This document shows positions 27,695-37,977 of a stretch of 64,000 nt of DNA, one piece after another (the first letter of the stretch is position 1; every line of letters begins with the position of its first letter). The translations under genes were made by a program, and so were the position numbers. The notes beneath the pieces were generated by a model that worked only from the letters and a program-made list of their open reading frames with translations, did not search any database and had not been told where the DNA came from. Source of the stretch: Pseudoalteromonas sp. NC201 (lineage in GTDB: Bacteria > Pseudomonadota > Gammaproteobacteria > Enterobacterales > Alteromonadaceae); NCBI RefSeq assembly GCF_002850255.1, contig NZ_CP022523.1, forward strand, positions 1,064,486-1,128,485. Direction: 5' to 3'.

Positions 27695-29094
27695 TTATGG
27701 AAAGGTTGGTAAAAAGTCAAAAAGATACTGATAAGTAGGCGCTAGAGATTTGGTATTGGTTGTAACGCTATCAAGAGCGGTATTAAATGCTTCTAGTTGG
27801 TGTAAAACGAGCTTTTGTTGGGCGAGTAATTGTGTTTCTAGCGCCTTTAGTCTTAACTGAGATGCTAATATGTCTTGTTCATCAGTATAGCTGTTGAGAT
27901 TGTCTAATTCTTCTGTGTACGCATTTTGAATTTTGTTCAAGTAATCAACGTATTTCTCGTTGATAGCTTCAATCCATTTCTTGCTTGCAGCTGTCTTTTC
28001 GTCTTTGAGCGTTAAAAGTAAAGCTTTCAGATGTGGTCGTTCTTCAGCTTTAGCATAAAATGCTTGGACTAAATTGCTTCCTAAAGTGGCGAGTTTTGTG
28101 TCAAATTGTAGCGCCAATGTCTTTTCTGGTTGAGTCGATTTGGATTCGGAAAAGCTTTGGAACTTAAACTGCTCAGGTGTTTTTCCCTGTAAAATCTCTT
28201 CTACATGGCGACTTTTATAGAGCGACTTAGTCATTAAATCTAAGCTAGGATTCTCTACTCTCTCGATGGCTGATTCAGCAGCTTCCAAACCCGTTAAAAT
28301 ATTGCAAGCACCATGATAGTGTATGGCATCAGCGATAGCTGCTTGCAGCGTATATTGTGTTGTATTTTCACTTCGCCTAGCGTTCAACTTTGTTCGTAAC
28401 TCATTTCGTCTAGCTGTTATCCCCTTAGTGATCACTTGAGCTGCCTGACTTGCCAGATAAGCTTGGTTAAACTCAGCCCTAACACCACTCGTTATTCCTG
28501 CTAGGCCAGAAAGAATGCGGTTGCCTACTTGGTTCGTAAAAAGCGCCCCAGCACCGCCTAACACTGTTGTTAAGGTACCTAGCATAAAATTATTGCGTGA
28601 CTCAGTGCGTTTTAAGTACATCCTATAGACATTACATCTTTGTTCAGATGCCGCGATGATCCGATCTTGTAGTTCATTTCTTATTTGTTGCTGAGTGTGT
28701 TGGTCATTTTTACTGTATAGGTCAAAAGCGTAGTCTAGTCGAGCCCTAGCTAGAATACAGGGTTTGCTCCCGGGGTCACTGTTTTGCTCACAATGCAAAT
28801 TTTTATCAGTTAATATGGGTTTATAGTTGACAGCTTTCTCTACTTTTCTACCTCTTTGATGTTCCGCCGTCTCTACAGTGTATCCATAGAGATAAAATCC
28901 ATTATCATGTTCCCATTTTTGTAATTTTTTGTCGTCCGCGATTTGTCTAGCTAAATCGATCGTAACAAACTCCGCATGCGGAAAAAGTTGGGAAGCTCCA
29001 GCCATATTGATGCGGCTATCTCCAATATACGAATATTCGGGTTGCCACTACAACCAACAAGCAGTACAGAGAGCGCAACAATGGTATATTTCAT
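27695..29094 (-). pseudogene. Lipoprotein gene interrupted by a frameshift near 29039
   Basis: The long reading frame (27695-29005, 436 residues) lacks a signal, but a lipoprotein start lies just upstream in another frame: ATG at 29094 with AAGGAATATGCT before it, encoding MKYTIVALSVLLVGC with lipobox LVGC and then SGNPN. The long frame upstream of 29005 is open to about 29045 and reads PEYSYIGDSRINMAGAS, so it joins the lipoprotein part if one base is gained or lost at the GGG run at 29039-29041. The body is helix-rich, with a hydrophobic Gly-rich stretch (FMLGTLTTVLGGAGALFTNQVG, ~150-170) and coiled-coil-like ends. I do not recognise the family. It may be a real frameshift or a sequencing error. 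Confidence 0.75.
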
Positions 29095-29350
29095 AGCATA
29101 TTCCTTATAATTATCATTTGATATACGATCCTTAGACTGCAGGATTAAAGAGGTAAGCTTAATTTGTGCTTTTGTAACTATAGTGAATTAAATGTAATTT
29201 TAAAGTTTTGAATGAGTGTTGGTTGCCTTTAAAGGATGCCGTGTTTTGCTGAGCACTTTCTCAGCTTTGATCTGTTCCCAATTTCAAACTAGAAGAATCT
29301 CACCCTCTGCACTAGTCTTTATTGTGAACGCTTTAATAAAGGCTAGAATC

Positions 29351-31096
29351 ATGAAGTTAAACTCTATCCGTATCCTCATGACCACTATATTCGGTGGCAT
29401 TATTGTTTTTGTCGTCATCGTTACCTTATTGGTTGTTAACATGTACAACGCCTTGCTTGATTTTGAGCAAATGGCGGACAACCGATATAAAGCTTATCAA
29501 CTGGCCGACGAATTAAGACAAAGCTCCGACGATTTAACGCGATTGGGCAGAACTTATGCGGTAACTGGGAACGATAAATACGAAAAGATGTATATGGATG
29601 TATTAGCGATCCGTAATGGTGAAAAGCCAAGGCCTGAAGGCTACCATAAAATTTATTGGGATTTGGTGCTTAACTATGGTGAGAAACCAAAACCAGACGG
29701 TCAGCGAGAAGTATTACTCGATGCCATGAAAGCGGCGGGCTTTAGCCAAAAAGAGCTCAACTACTTAAGTGAGGCACAAGCCAATTCCGATGGCCTTGTT
29801 GCATTAGAAGTTGAAGCCATGAACGCCGTAAAAGGTAAGTTTAAAGATAGTGCCGGTAATTACACCATTCAAGGCGAGCCCAATTTGAACGAAGCGGTTA
29901 AGCTTACCCACAGTGATGATTATCATCGCTATAAAGCCAACATCATGAAGCCAGTTGAATCGTTTTTTACTGAACTTGAAAGCCGCACCAAACAAAATGT
30001 TGTGCAAGCTCACAGTGCTGTAGAGTCTTATGTTTTGTGGGCTATGATGATGTTAGTGATAACCGTATGCTTCAGTTTATTTGGCGTGTACTTAGTTCGT
30101 CGTCGTATCGTGAAACCGATAGAGTTACTTGGTAGGACTTTTGAAGAGATAGGCAGTTCAAACGATCTTAGAAAAACGGTAGACGAAAGCGGTGCAACTG
30201 AGATTAAAGCGGTGGCCAATATCGTAAATCGTATGCTCAGTAGCTTTAAAAATACAGTAACGAACATCGGCTCAGCGGGTGGCGCGATGTCGCAATCTTC
30301 CAAAGAAGTGGCGCACTTTATTCGCAGTAACAAAGAGATAAGCGAAGAACAAAACGCCCGTCTTGAAACCATTGCTACGGCTGCGGAAGAAATGACCGCG
30401 ACACTCAATGAGGTCACGTCCAGTACCGTGAGTACCGCAGATTATGCGAATCAGGTTGAACTTGAAGCACAGCGGGGGATGGAAGTGATGTCGCAAACCA
30501 GCCAGCAATTTAGTGAGTTGTCAGTGCGCTTTGACGAAACTGCTAATATTATCTCTGAGTTGACTGAGCAAAGTGACCAAGTGTCAAATGTAGTGAGCGT
30601 TATCCAGGCTATTGCGGAGCAAACTAACCTGCTTGCATTAAATGCTGCTATCGAAGCGGCAAGGGCGGGAGAGCAAGGCCGCGGTTTTGCTGTTGTTGCA
30701 GATGAAGTAAGAACCCTTGCACAAAGAACCCAAAAATCCACAGAAGAAATTCGTGATATCATCAACCAGCTGCAAACCAAAGCGGGGAGTGCGAATACCG
30801 CTATTCAGCAAAGTCAGCACCAAGTGCAAGCGACGGAAGAGCAGGTGATGGTATCTTCCGAAGTGCTCGACAGCATCTTTGAAGCTGTAAGCAAAATCAA
30901 AGATTTGACTCAGGGGGTTGCTACCGCCTCACAGGAGCAGTTATCGGTAACCGAAGACATTAATACCAATATCAATGGCCTGAGTGATATTTCTAAAGAA
31001 GCGATTAAGCGGATGAATGAGTTTATGGCCATTGTTGAGCAGTTAGAGCAAACCAGCCACCGTCTCAACGATAATGCGAGGGAGTTTACTGTTTAG
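29351..31096 (+). CDS. Membrane-bound methyl-accepting chemotaxis protein
   Basis: 581-residue chemoreceptor starting at the ATG at 29351, chosen because AAGG lies upstream and the first transmembrane helix ([20 protein letters not shown], about residues 13-33) begins right after; an in-frame upstream extension has no such support. A ~190-residue periplasmic sensor with two related [19 protein letters not shown] motifs follows, then the second membrane helix ([22 protein letters not shown], about 227-248), a HAMP domain and a cytoplasmic signalling domain with the [20 protein letters not shown] tip. The ligand is unknown. REP repeats begin about 40 bp past the stop, as for the other chemoreceptor gene. 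Confidence 0.93.
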   Translation: MKLNSIRILMTTIFGGIIVFVVIVTLLVVNMYNALLDFEQMADNRYKAYQLADELRQSSDDLTRLGRTYAVTGNDKYEKMYMDVLAIRNGEKPRPEGYHKIYWDLVLNYGEKPKPDGQREVLLDAMKAAGFSQKELNYLSEAQANSDGLVALEVEAMNAVKGKFKDSAGNYTIQGEPNLNEAVKLTHSDDYHRYKANIMKPVESFFTELESRTKQNVVQAHSAVESYVLWAMMMLVITVCFSLFGVYLVRRRIVKPIELLGRTFEEIGSSNDLRKTVDESGATEIKAVANIVNRMLSSFKNTVTNIGSAGGAMSQSSKEVAHFIRSNKEISEEQNARLETIATAAEEMTATLNEVTSSTVSTADYANQVELEAQRGMEVMSQTSQQFSELSVRFDETANIISELTEQSDQVSNVVSVIQAIAEQTNLLALNAAIEAARAGEQGRGFAVVADEVRTLAQRTQKSTEEIRDIINQLQTKAGSANTAIQQSQHQVQATEEQVMVSSEVLDSIFEAVSKIKDLTQGVATASQEQLSVTEDINTNINGLSDISKEAIKRMNEFMAIVEQLEQTSHRLNDNAREFTV

Positions 31097-31135
31097 CACG
31101 TAGGAAGCACTTTACACGGTGGTCTCTTCTTTACT

Positions 31136-31367
31136 GATCGCCGCCTACAGCGCCTCCCACTAAGGGGTTAAGTATTTTGTATGAACGGATTCACCCCGCG
31201 ATCTTGTCTTTACTGATCGCCGCCTAAAGCGCCTCCCACTAAGGGGTTAAGTATTTTGTATGAACGGTTTCACCCCGCGATCTTGTCTCTAATGAACACG
31301 CATAAAGCATTTCCCACTAAGGGTTTAAATATGTGATAGGGGCCTTTTTATGCGGCGCTCTCTTCAT
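31136..31367. repeat. REP-type repeats, two ~79-bp units and one degenerate
   Basis: Units begin GATCGCCGCCTACAGC (31136) and GATCGCCGCCTAAAGC (31215), each with CTCCCACTAAGGGGTTAAGTATTTTG and TTCACCCCGCGATC, and a decayed third to 31367. Same family as 20979-21411 and 38361-38556. Confidence 0.85.
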
Positions 31368-31430
31368 GAGCAAGACTAAGAAAAATCAATAAACCTACAA
31401 CGTCCCTTAAATGTGATCTAAATCAAAAAT

Positions 31431-31449
31431 GCAAATGAGATTAATTATC
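31431..31449. promoter_or_regulatory. Fur-box-like site upstream of the TonB receptor
   Basis: GCAAATGAGATTAATTATC matches 14 of 19 positions of the Fur consensus GATAATGATAATCATTATC. It ends 82 bp before the receptor ATG, a reasonable location for iron-dependent repression. Confidence 0.55.
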
Positions 31450-31531
31450 AATATTTTTGACTTTTGTTCAGTTTCCATTTAGAGTACTCGCCAAAATTTA
31501 CTTTAATGCAATAAATTTTGGGATATTAACA

Positions 31532-33913
31532 ATGACAAACACGCCTTTTAAACGTGGTGTACTCTCTGCTTTGGTACTTTCTGCCCTTAGTCCTGTTGCT
31601 TTTGCAGATTCAGTAAAAGCGCAGCCAGATATGGAACGCATCGTGGTAACTGCAACCGGCTTTGAGCAAAAAATACCAGAAGCACCAGCGAGTATTTCAG
31701 TGATCACGGCTGAGGATATTCAAGCTCAGTCCTATACGACTTTGCTTGATGCCGTGAAGTACCAAGAAGGCGTGGACATTGGCACAACTCGAGATAAAAC
31801 CGGCCAAGGCAGCGTGAGTATGCGCGGTTTAACAGGTGAATATACGCTACTACTTATTGATGGTAAGCGTCAAAACAACCACGGTGATATCTACCCAAAT
31901 AACTTTGGTGGTAACGCGTTTAACCATATTCCACCTAAAAGTGCCATTGAGCGAATTGAAGTCATTAGGGGACCTGCCTCTACACTTTACGGCGCAGATG
32001 CGATGGGCGGCGTAATCAACATTATTACTAAAAAGTCAGTAGATGAATGGACTGGCAGCATCGATTTTGGCCGAAGCCTACAAACAAACGACCAGTTTGG
32101 TGATGACATTACCACAGATTTCAGTATCTATGGGCCTCTGGTTAAAGGTTTACTCAACTTTTCTGCTCGCGGTAGTATTTATGAGCGTCAAGCATCAAAC
32201 CCTGAGTTTGCACCTGCAACCGATCCAAATGGTGAGTTGCATCATCGTGAACTCGGTTTTGGTAGTGGTGGTAGAACGGTTGACAACACCAATACACAAC
32301 TTGGTGCGACGTTTGTGTTCACACCAAACGACAACCACACTGTTACTTTTGACTACGATATCTCAAATCAAGAGTACGACAATACACCAAACTACGACGT
32401 TGAGTCGGGCAAAATTACCTATCCGCTTGGCACCAAAGACAACATCGAATCAATCTGGCAAGACCGTCGCGGGGTGGTAAATCCACGTGCAGGTTATGCA
32501 GCGGATCAAGAATTTGACAGAAGCTGGTGGTCACTAACGCATCAAGGTACTTTTGGTGATATTGAAACCTTTGTGTCATTGGCGTTTGTTGATACCGATA
32601 ACAATGGCCGTACTATGCCGCTTTCTGTTGCAGAGCGTAAACTACTACAAGCCATGTACGATGGCAGTGGTAAATATGCCGATATGGAAGAAGCAGAACG
32701 TAAAGCGCTTGCTGAAAGCACATTCTTACCACGTCCAAAGCGTACACTGAACAGTAACCAATATACGTTAGACGCGCGAGTGGATATTCCAGTTGACAAC
32801 TTACTTGGCGACCACGTGTTTGTTGTGGGCGGTCAGTGGGTTGATGGTGAATTACAAGATGGCGTATTTGGCATGGAGTCTGGCGTTGCTCAAGGCGTTC
32901 AGGAACACCAAATGTACTCGCTATTTGTAGAAGATAACTGGAGCCTGAGCGATCCTCTAACAGTTACAGTGGGTGTCCGTCATGATAACCACGATGTATT
33001 CGGTAGCCAACTTTCTCCGCGTCTATACGGTGTGTATGAGCTGTCTGACGATTGGACAGTAAAAGGCGGGATCAGCACCGGTTATAAAACGCCACAAACG
33101 ACTGACCTATACAATGGTATTACCGGCTTTGGTGGTCAAGGTACGTCGCCGTTTGCTGGTAACCCAGATCTTGAACCAGAAACTAGTGTAAACAACGAAG
33201 TAGCATTGTATTGGACGCACCCAACAGAGAACCACAATTTTAATATCACTTACTTCTCAACAGAGTTTGACGATAAAATCGCCCGTGGTGACACCATCAA
33301 GAGCTGCTCTGCAACCAATGGTGTAAAACCATGCGTGAATTTGGGCGTATACGACGAGCTTGGTTACGATACTTACAGCCAAAAAATCAATATCGACAAA
33401 GTTGAGATCCAAGGTATTGAGCTTGCAGGTCGTTACCAGTTCACAGATGCAGTTTCACTTTACGCGAACTACACTTGGACTGACAGCGAGCAGAAGAGCG
33501 GCCCTCAAGAAGGTCAACCACTAACCAATACCGCTGAGCACATGGCAAATGCCACAGTAAACTGGCAAGTAACAGACGAGTTTTCACTGACGCTAAATGC
33601 TGAAATGCGCTCTGATCGTTACCGTGGCTGGGACAATAACCTAGACAAAGCCATGTACTACAAAAACTACAACCTACTGCACTTAGGTGCTAAATACACC
33701 TTTAACGATAATGTCACTGTGTTTGCGCGTATCAATAACTTATTGGATGAAGACTTTACGTCTTATAGCACAGATTACAGCGACTTAAACGGCGATGGTA
33801 AATACGAATACCTAAGCGGCCGTGGTGTGGTAAGCGAAGTGGTATTTAGTGATGACTACAATGTAAAAGACAAAGCCCGCAATATTTGGTTTGGTGTCAA
33901 CGTGACGTTTTAA
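31532..33913 (+). CDS. TonB-dependent siderophore receptor (FepA/CirA-like)
   Basis: 793-residue outer-membrane receptor starting at the ATG at 31532, where the signal peptide MTNTPFKRGVLSALVLSALSPVAFA begins. The TonB box-like MERIVVTATG near 37-46 is followed by the plug domain (KIPEAPASISVITAEDIQ..., GSVSMRGLTGEYTLLLIDGKR, IERIEVIRGPASTLYGADAMGGVINIITKK to about residue 175) and a 22-strand-type barrel ending in an aromatic residue (WFGVNVTF). Sequence character is closest to the FepA/CirA catecholate siderophore receptors. Two Cys in KSCSATNGVKPCVN may form a loop disulfide. An iron-controlled promoter is suggested by the Fur-like site upstream. It is a single-gene unit ended by a terminator. 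Confidence 0.92.
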   Translation: MTNTPFKRGVLSALVLSALSPVAFADSVKAQPDMERIVVTATGFEQKIPEAPASISVITAEDIQAQSYTTLLDAVKYQEGVDIGTTRDKTGQGSVSMRGLTGEYTLLLIDGKRQNNHGDIYPNNFGGNAFNHIPPKSAIERIEVIRGPASTLYGADAMGGVINIITKKSVDEWTGSIDFGRSLQTNDQFGDDITTDFSIYGPLVKGLLNFSARGSIYERQASNPEFAPATDPNGELHHRELGFGSGGRTVDNTNTQLGATFVFTPNDNHTVTFDYDISNQEYDNTPNYDVESGKITYPLGTKDNIESIWQDRRGVVNPRAGYAADQEFDRSWWSLTHQGTFGDIETFVSLAFVDTDNNGRTMPLSVAERKLLQAMYDGSGKYADMEEAERKALAESTFLPRPKRTLNSNQYTLDARVDIPVDNLLGDHVFVVGGQWVDGELQDGVFGMESGVAQGVQEHQMYSLFVEDNWSLSDPLTVTVGVRHDNHDVFGSQLSPRLYGVYELSDDWTVKGGISTGYKTPQTTDLYNGITGFGGQGTSPFAGNPDLEPETSVNNEVALYWTHPTENHNFNITYFSTEFDDKIARGDTIKSCSATNGVKPCVNLGVYDELGYDTYSQKINIDKVEIQGIELAGRYQFTDAVSLYANYTWTDSEQKSGPQEGQPLTNTAEHMANATVNWQVTDEFSLTLNAEMRSDRYRGWDNNLDKAMYYKNYNLLHLGAKYTFNDNVTVFARINNLLDEDFTSYSTDYSDLNGDGKYEYLSGRGVVSEVVFSDDYNVKDKARNIWFGVNVTF

Positions 33914-33938
33914 TACCCATGTAAAGCATTAAAAAGTC

Positions 33939-33966
33939 AAAGGAGGCGCAATTTGCACCTCCTTTT
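33939..33966. terminator. Bidirectional terminator between the receptor and the nuclease-like gene
   Basis: AAAGGAGG (33939-33946) pairs with CCTCCTTT (33958-33965) with a short loop, and T runs follow on the plus strand. It overlaps the stop codon of the convergent gene by a few bases. Confidence 0.6.
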
Positions 33967-34663
33967 ACACTCTAAGTGCTATGACAAGCATACCTACCGT
34001 ATATTCACCTTTATCTTTACTCGATGTACGATTTATTTGGTGTCTTAGCTTGTATAGGAGTGATGCACGCAGTGCGTAGGGATAACTTTCCTTGACTTTG
34101 CTTAGAAGTTGCTCAAGTGCAAACCGATTATTGTATTCAGTAGTCTCTTCGGGGGTCATCAAATTTAAAGATACAATCGCTGTTTTTTCTAGTCGAAGAG
34201 CCGTTTCCTTTGCTAATTTTTTTACGTTAATGCTATTAAGTTGTTCCTTCGCGGAGTTGAGTTTGCTCTCAATCTTTTTAATCACATTCGAAGCTGGGCC
34301 ATGCAACTTTACTCGAGCTCCTTTTAACTCACATAACTCAATGTATTTTTTATTTATAAGTGCTAAATCCAGTCGTCCAAATCCGTTTGCTCTAGGCACT
34401 TGTACTTCCGCGCTTGGTGTATAAGAGACTTGTTTATCTTTGTAAGCTTCAAATGCAGCATGATAAAAAACGGGTGTGAGAGTAATTTCTTTACCTGAGG
34501 ATGGGAGCATAAAGCAGGGGATATTGTGATTGTCTATATAGGTTTCATTGATGGTTTGTAGAGCATTGAGAATAATGGGGCGTAAATGAGTAAGTTCAGA
34601 GTAGTTTGGTGCAGTAATTTTGATCTCTGAACTGGGGTCATTAGGTGTTGTTATCGTTTGCAT
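33965..34663 (-). CDS. Putative PD-(D/E)XK-superfamily nuclease-like protein
   Basis: 232-residue soluble protein I do not recognise as a named family. Residues about 92-115 read NGFGRLDLALINKKYIELCELKG, with an acidic residue Asp99 on one strand and Glu112-x-Lys114 on the next. This Asp...Glu-x-Lys spacing is the signature of PD-(D/E)XK nuclease-like folds. A Lys/Glu-rich helical middle (about 120-165) and a C-terminal arm follow. AAAGGATAATTCCG precedes the ATG. It lies 115 bp downstream of the dGTPase gene on the same strand, so they may form an operon, possibly a nucleic-acid or nucleotide defence unit. Nuclease activity is an inference from the motif alone. Confidence 0.5.
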   Translation of the reverse strand: MQTITTPNDPSSEIKITAPNYSELTHLRPIILNALQTINETYIDNHNIPCFMLPSSGKEITLTPVFYHAAFEAYKDKQVSYTPSAEVQVPRANGFGRLDLALINKKYIELCELKGARVKLHGPASNVIKKIESKLNSAKEQLNSINVKKLAKETALRLEKTAIVSLNLMTPEETTEYNNRFALEQLLSKVKESYPYALRASLLYKLRHQINRTSSKDKGEYTVGMLVIALRV

Positions 34664-34777
34664 CGGAATTATCCTTTCCTGATTTTTGTAACTTTTGTTG
34701 TAAATACATAACGGTAAATTGTTTTTGTTAATATTGAAAGCTTTACTAATAAAATTTAGAGAGCAATAAGTGCGAAT

Positions 34778-36319
34778 TTATAGGCTAGCTGACGTGGTTC
34801 CAAGGGCGGTCAACGCACGATACGTATCATAAGCAAACTGGTCGGTCATACCGCTAATAAAATCTTGAATGAGACGGCAGCGATAATAAAACTCAAAAAT
34901 CGGCTCGTCTTGCTCTGCGTCACTAAGCTTCGCCAAGGTCTCGCGGTATACCGCAACATACTTTTTGGAAATCCGATTAATCAATCGCGACTCTATCGCA
35001 AAGTCATGGTCGCCATTTAATGCTGCGTTAAATTCATCAGCGTCTAAGTCAAGCACTCGCTGATATTCGTTCAATATGCTGCTGGTGATCTTATAACCTT
35101 GAAGCTCCAACTGCTCGACTTCTTTATTCGAAAATACCTTGTTGGCCGCCACCGTTTTCAATGACTTTACAATGGCATGAAGATGGCTATTATCTTCCAG
35201 TAACGAAGCGTTAAAACTCCCTTCGTAGATCGCATCAATATTATCGATAAAACGCGTTTTGGCATGTTCAGCAAGCGGGTGTAGCAACCCCACGCGGAGC
35301 CAAATAAAAAATTCATTATCAAAATTCGCCATATGCTTGCTGGCTTTGTCATTGGCATAGTGCAGCTTTTTACTCATAAGCTCTAACAGCTTGTCATCGG
35401 TGATCCCAAATCCTGCGGCGATATTTTGATATTCCTCTATTAAACAGCCCGTTAACTCATCTACGCTAATAATGCCTTTTTCTACAGCGTCTTCCATATC
35501 AGCAAGGCAATAAGCAATATCGTCAGCCGCTTCCATGATATAAGTCACCGGGTGGCGATTACCCACTTGGATCTGCAATTTGTCGCACAGTTCACTGACA
35601 AAACCACTTTCACTAAAATAGTATCCTGCTTTCTTTTGCAGATAAGATTTATCAATGGCTACGGTTGATTTAGGTGTGGTTGCGCAGCGGGTATATTTCA
35701 TCACAGTGGCACACTGTGAATAGGTAAGATTAAGGCGAGAAAGCGTATGAATAACGCGAATAGCTTGGGCGTTACCCTCAAAACTACAAATATCGAGCAG
35801 TAACTCCATTTCTTGATTCAGCACCGCCAGATCAGACGCTTTGCTCTCCTTTGAGCCATACCTAAGCGCCGCCCGAGCACTTTTTGCAAACTGTTGATGC
35901 TGGCTCAAATAGCGCTTAAACCAATCATTGATAGCGGCCTCGCCAAAGTGACCAAACGCAGGGTTACCAATATCGTGCATCAAACAGGCCATTTCTGACA
36001 GGGTGACCAAACACTCAGACAAATCCACCTGCTGGCCGTTTTTATCTTCATATTGCAGTAAATCTTGCCTACCTTGTTGCACTAGTGCATCAACAATTTT
36101 TTTAGCAATGTAACGGCCGTTTTGCTGCACCTCCAGCGAGTGCGTTAAACGCGAACGCACCGCTGCATTACGCTCAAGCGGAAACACTTGAGTTTTTTGT
36201 TGCAGCCGCCTAAGCGCAGCACTGTTGATAATACGCCCGCGGTCACTTTCAAGACTACTTGCCTCACTGCCACCGGTATTATAAGAACGCTCGTTTGTTA
36301 TTTTATTTTTAAAGTGCAT
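34778..36319 (-). CDS. dgt: dGTPase-like HD-domain triphosphohydrolase
   Basis: 513-residue HD-superfamily enzyme, similar in size to E. coli Dgt (505). It begins with RSYNTGG and DRGRIINSAALRRLQQKTQVFPL (residues ~12-48), the family hallmark, followed by the metal ligands SRLTHSLEV (His60), LMHDIGNPAFGHFGE (His115, Asp116, His124), and YIMEAADDIAYCLADMEDAV (about 260-280) with the final Asp. It would cleave dGTP (or other dNTPs) to the nucleoside and tripolyphosphate. AGGAAAGTCGC before the ATG is a good ribosome binding site. A PD-(D/E)XK-like gene follows and a broken S24-like gene sits upstream, so the region may be a defence island remnant; dNTP hydrolases are known antiviral proteins. 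Confidence 0.93.
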   Translation of the reverse strand: MHFKNKITNERSYNTGGSEASSLESDRGRIINSAALRRLQQKTQVFPLERNAAVRSRLTHSLEVQQNGRYIAKKIVDALVQQGRQDLLQYEDKNGQQVDLSECLVTLSEMACLMHDIGNPAFGHFGEAAINDWFKRYLSQHQQFAKSARAALRYGSKESKASDLAVLNQEMELLLDICSFEGNAQAIRVIHTLSRLNLTYSQCATVMKYTRCATTPKSTVAIDKSYLQKKAGYYFSESGFVSELCDKLQIQVGNRHPVTYIMEAADDIAYCLADMEDAVEKGIISVDELTGCLIEEYQNIAAGFGITDDKLLELMSKKLHYANDKASKHMANFDNEFFIWLRVGLLHPLAEHAKTRFIDNIDAIYEGSFNASLLEDNSHLHAIVKSLKTVAANKVFSNKEVEQLELQGYKITSSILNEYQRVLDLDADEFNAALNGDHDFAIESRLINRISKKYVAVYRETLAKLSDAEQDEPIFEFYYRCRLIQDFISGMTDQFAYDTYRALTALGTTSASL

Positions 36320-36630
36320 GCGACTTTCCTGTTGAAACCCAAGCTACATTCCCAATGTAGGTGAATGTGGAAAAGTTGTAAACCGAATCGGCACCTCGCA
36401 TAGCCAGCCTACAAGCAAACCTTCATATAAGGTAAGGTAGCGCAGGATCTCTACACCGAAGTAACAACAGGCAAAACACCGACTAAGCCAGTAAAGTAAT
36501 AAAAAGAGACTGTAATGCTTTGTAACAGGCTAGCTTATCTATAGTTGTTATTTCTACGGGCTTGGTTTAACCCTAGTTTTAATGGTCTGGCAAAAGATAT
36601 CTACACTTTGTTGGTAACCACTACAGCTTT
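36320..36630. other. Intergenic region with no gene
   Basis: 311 bp upstream of the dGTPase start and before the S24-like remnant. Mostly low-information, no reading frame or repeat that I can support. Confidence 0.5.
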
Positions 36631-36967
36631 TTGAACAAGTCTTATGCACTTTTTGATACACACTCTCCTAGAGACTTAGTTGCTAAGTTAAATAGAGATA
36701 ACCAAGTAGTACAGCTGCCACATTTTCCTAATTTAAAAATTGCCTGCGGCCACTTTAAAACTGGTGAAAGTAGCGAAATGTCCTTCATGCCAGCTCCACC
36801 GGGATGTGGAAAAGTTGACCTTGAAAAACACTTCTTAGCTCATGCTCGTGGTCACTCTATGAACGGTGGTAAATACCACGATCGCCTTAGAACGATACCT
36901 ATTAGTGGCAAGAAATCCAGAGTATGAAGTAATGAGAGCCAATGAGGAGTTTGTGACGTTTGCGTGA
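36631..36967 (+). pseudogene. Broken S24/LexA-like (phage-repressor-type) domain fragment
   Basis: A 98-residue frame begins at TTG 36631 with no proper start or ribosome site. Its sequence has the look of the S24/LexA-family domain: FPNLKIACGHF, PPGCGKVDLEKHFLAHARGHSMNGG, in which HSMNGG would be the catalytic-serine region. The frame breaks soon after, near 36880. One base shift restores an open frame that reads YLLVARNPEYEVMRANEEFVTFA, ending at TGA 36965. The upstream part has no ATG. It is most simply a decayed gene of a mobile or defence element. Confidence 0.5.
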
Positions 36968-37182
36968 TTGAGAGAGGTGTAGGGACTCTCTGAGAACTAG
37001 CGCAGCGTAGATATGAGCTGTCAGCGTCAAAGAGGAGCTGGTTAACAGCCAGAGAGGCTTCTCTATCAACATAACGGGTGATAGGTTATAGGTTGAACTC
37101 TATGTAGATGGATTGTAAATTGATTTATTGATAAAAGCTTTGATTGTATTTCACAACTTTAGTAACTAGGACACGCAAACAA

Positions 37183-37953
37183 ATGGATGGCTCAGCGTCA
37201 CAACAACGCAACACAGTAAAAAAAGCTGCTTTATTTTCATTTAATAAGTTTGTTGCTTTTACTGTTTTTATAACCAGTATCGTTATTGGTGCTTATGCAA
37301 CTGATCTTGTTGAGATAGTGAAGGCCTACGTGCTTTATTCTGGTAGTAGCTTGATTCGCTTTATACCAATTTTGGTGCTTAGTGTGGTGATGCTAAGTTA
37401 TTTGTATTATCAATTTGAGCGAGCTGGACTAAGCACTTTTAGGAGATTCATAAAGTCAATTTCAACTGTGTTTGTATGCGCAACATTTTTTTCAGCAGGG
37501 ATGTTTCTAAAAGATCCTTGGATATCACTTTCCATGTTCAACGATGAGTACGATGGCCCCGTCAAAACTTTTCAACACTACGCGGGGTTTGAAGTAAAGA
37601 AGGATAAATGTGAAAAGCGCGGTAAAAATCTTACTTGCTCCTTTTACGCTATTAATCTGCTTCCTCGTGATAATGCTTTTAGGATTAGAAATAAAAGTTA
37701 TGCGATTGACCACAAAGATAGTCAAGCTAGATTACTTGCATACTATGTAGGTGAAAAGCGATATGGTAGTTATAACTCTGATTACTTTACTGTGCCTGTA
37801 GGAAGTAAGCGAATGTTTAAAATGGAGTTTGAGCTCTCATCGGATGAAAAAATGGTATTTGCTCCGTACTTGTCAGTAGTACTGGATGCAGAACATCATG
37901 AAGAAAAGCATCTCAACTTTAGATCTATGGATGTTGTGGACTATGTTCATTAG
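37183..37953 (+). CDS. Unknown membrane protein with C-terminal soluble domain
   Basis: 256-residue protein from the ATG at 37183 (AGGA upstream); an upstream TTG in frame at 37144 is possible. Three hydrophobic helices at about residues 19-41, 53-77 and 88-112 (KFVAFTVFITSIVIGAYA, FIPILVLSVVMLSYLYY and STVFVCATFFSAGMFL) precede a beta-rich C-terminal domain with a two-Cys segment (KDKCEKRGKNLTCSFYAINLL). The soluble part is probably periplasmic and may be stabilised by the disulfide. I do not recognise the family. It is followed 24 bp later by a small membrane protein, likely co-transcribed. Confidence 0.6.
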   Translation: MDGSASQQRNTVKKAALFSFNKFVAFTVFITSIVIGAYATDLVEIVKAYVLYSGSSLIRFIPILVLSVVMLSYLYYQFERAGLSTFRRFIKSISTVFVCATFFSAGMFLKDPWISLSMFNDEYDGPVKTFQHYAGFEVKKDKCEKRGKNLTCSFYAINLLPRDNAFRIRNKSYAIDHKDSQARLLAYYVGEKRYGSYNSDYFTVPVGSKRMFKMEFELSSDEKMVFAPYLSVVLDAEHHEEKHLNFRSMDVVDYVH

Positions 37954-37977
37954 TCTGTGGTTTTGCAAAGGTGAATT

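Noticed and set aside
37144..37182. Upstream TTG start for the membrane protein at 37183
   Set aside because: No ribosome site is visible there, whereas AGGA lies upstream of the ATG at 37183.
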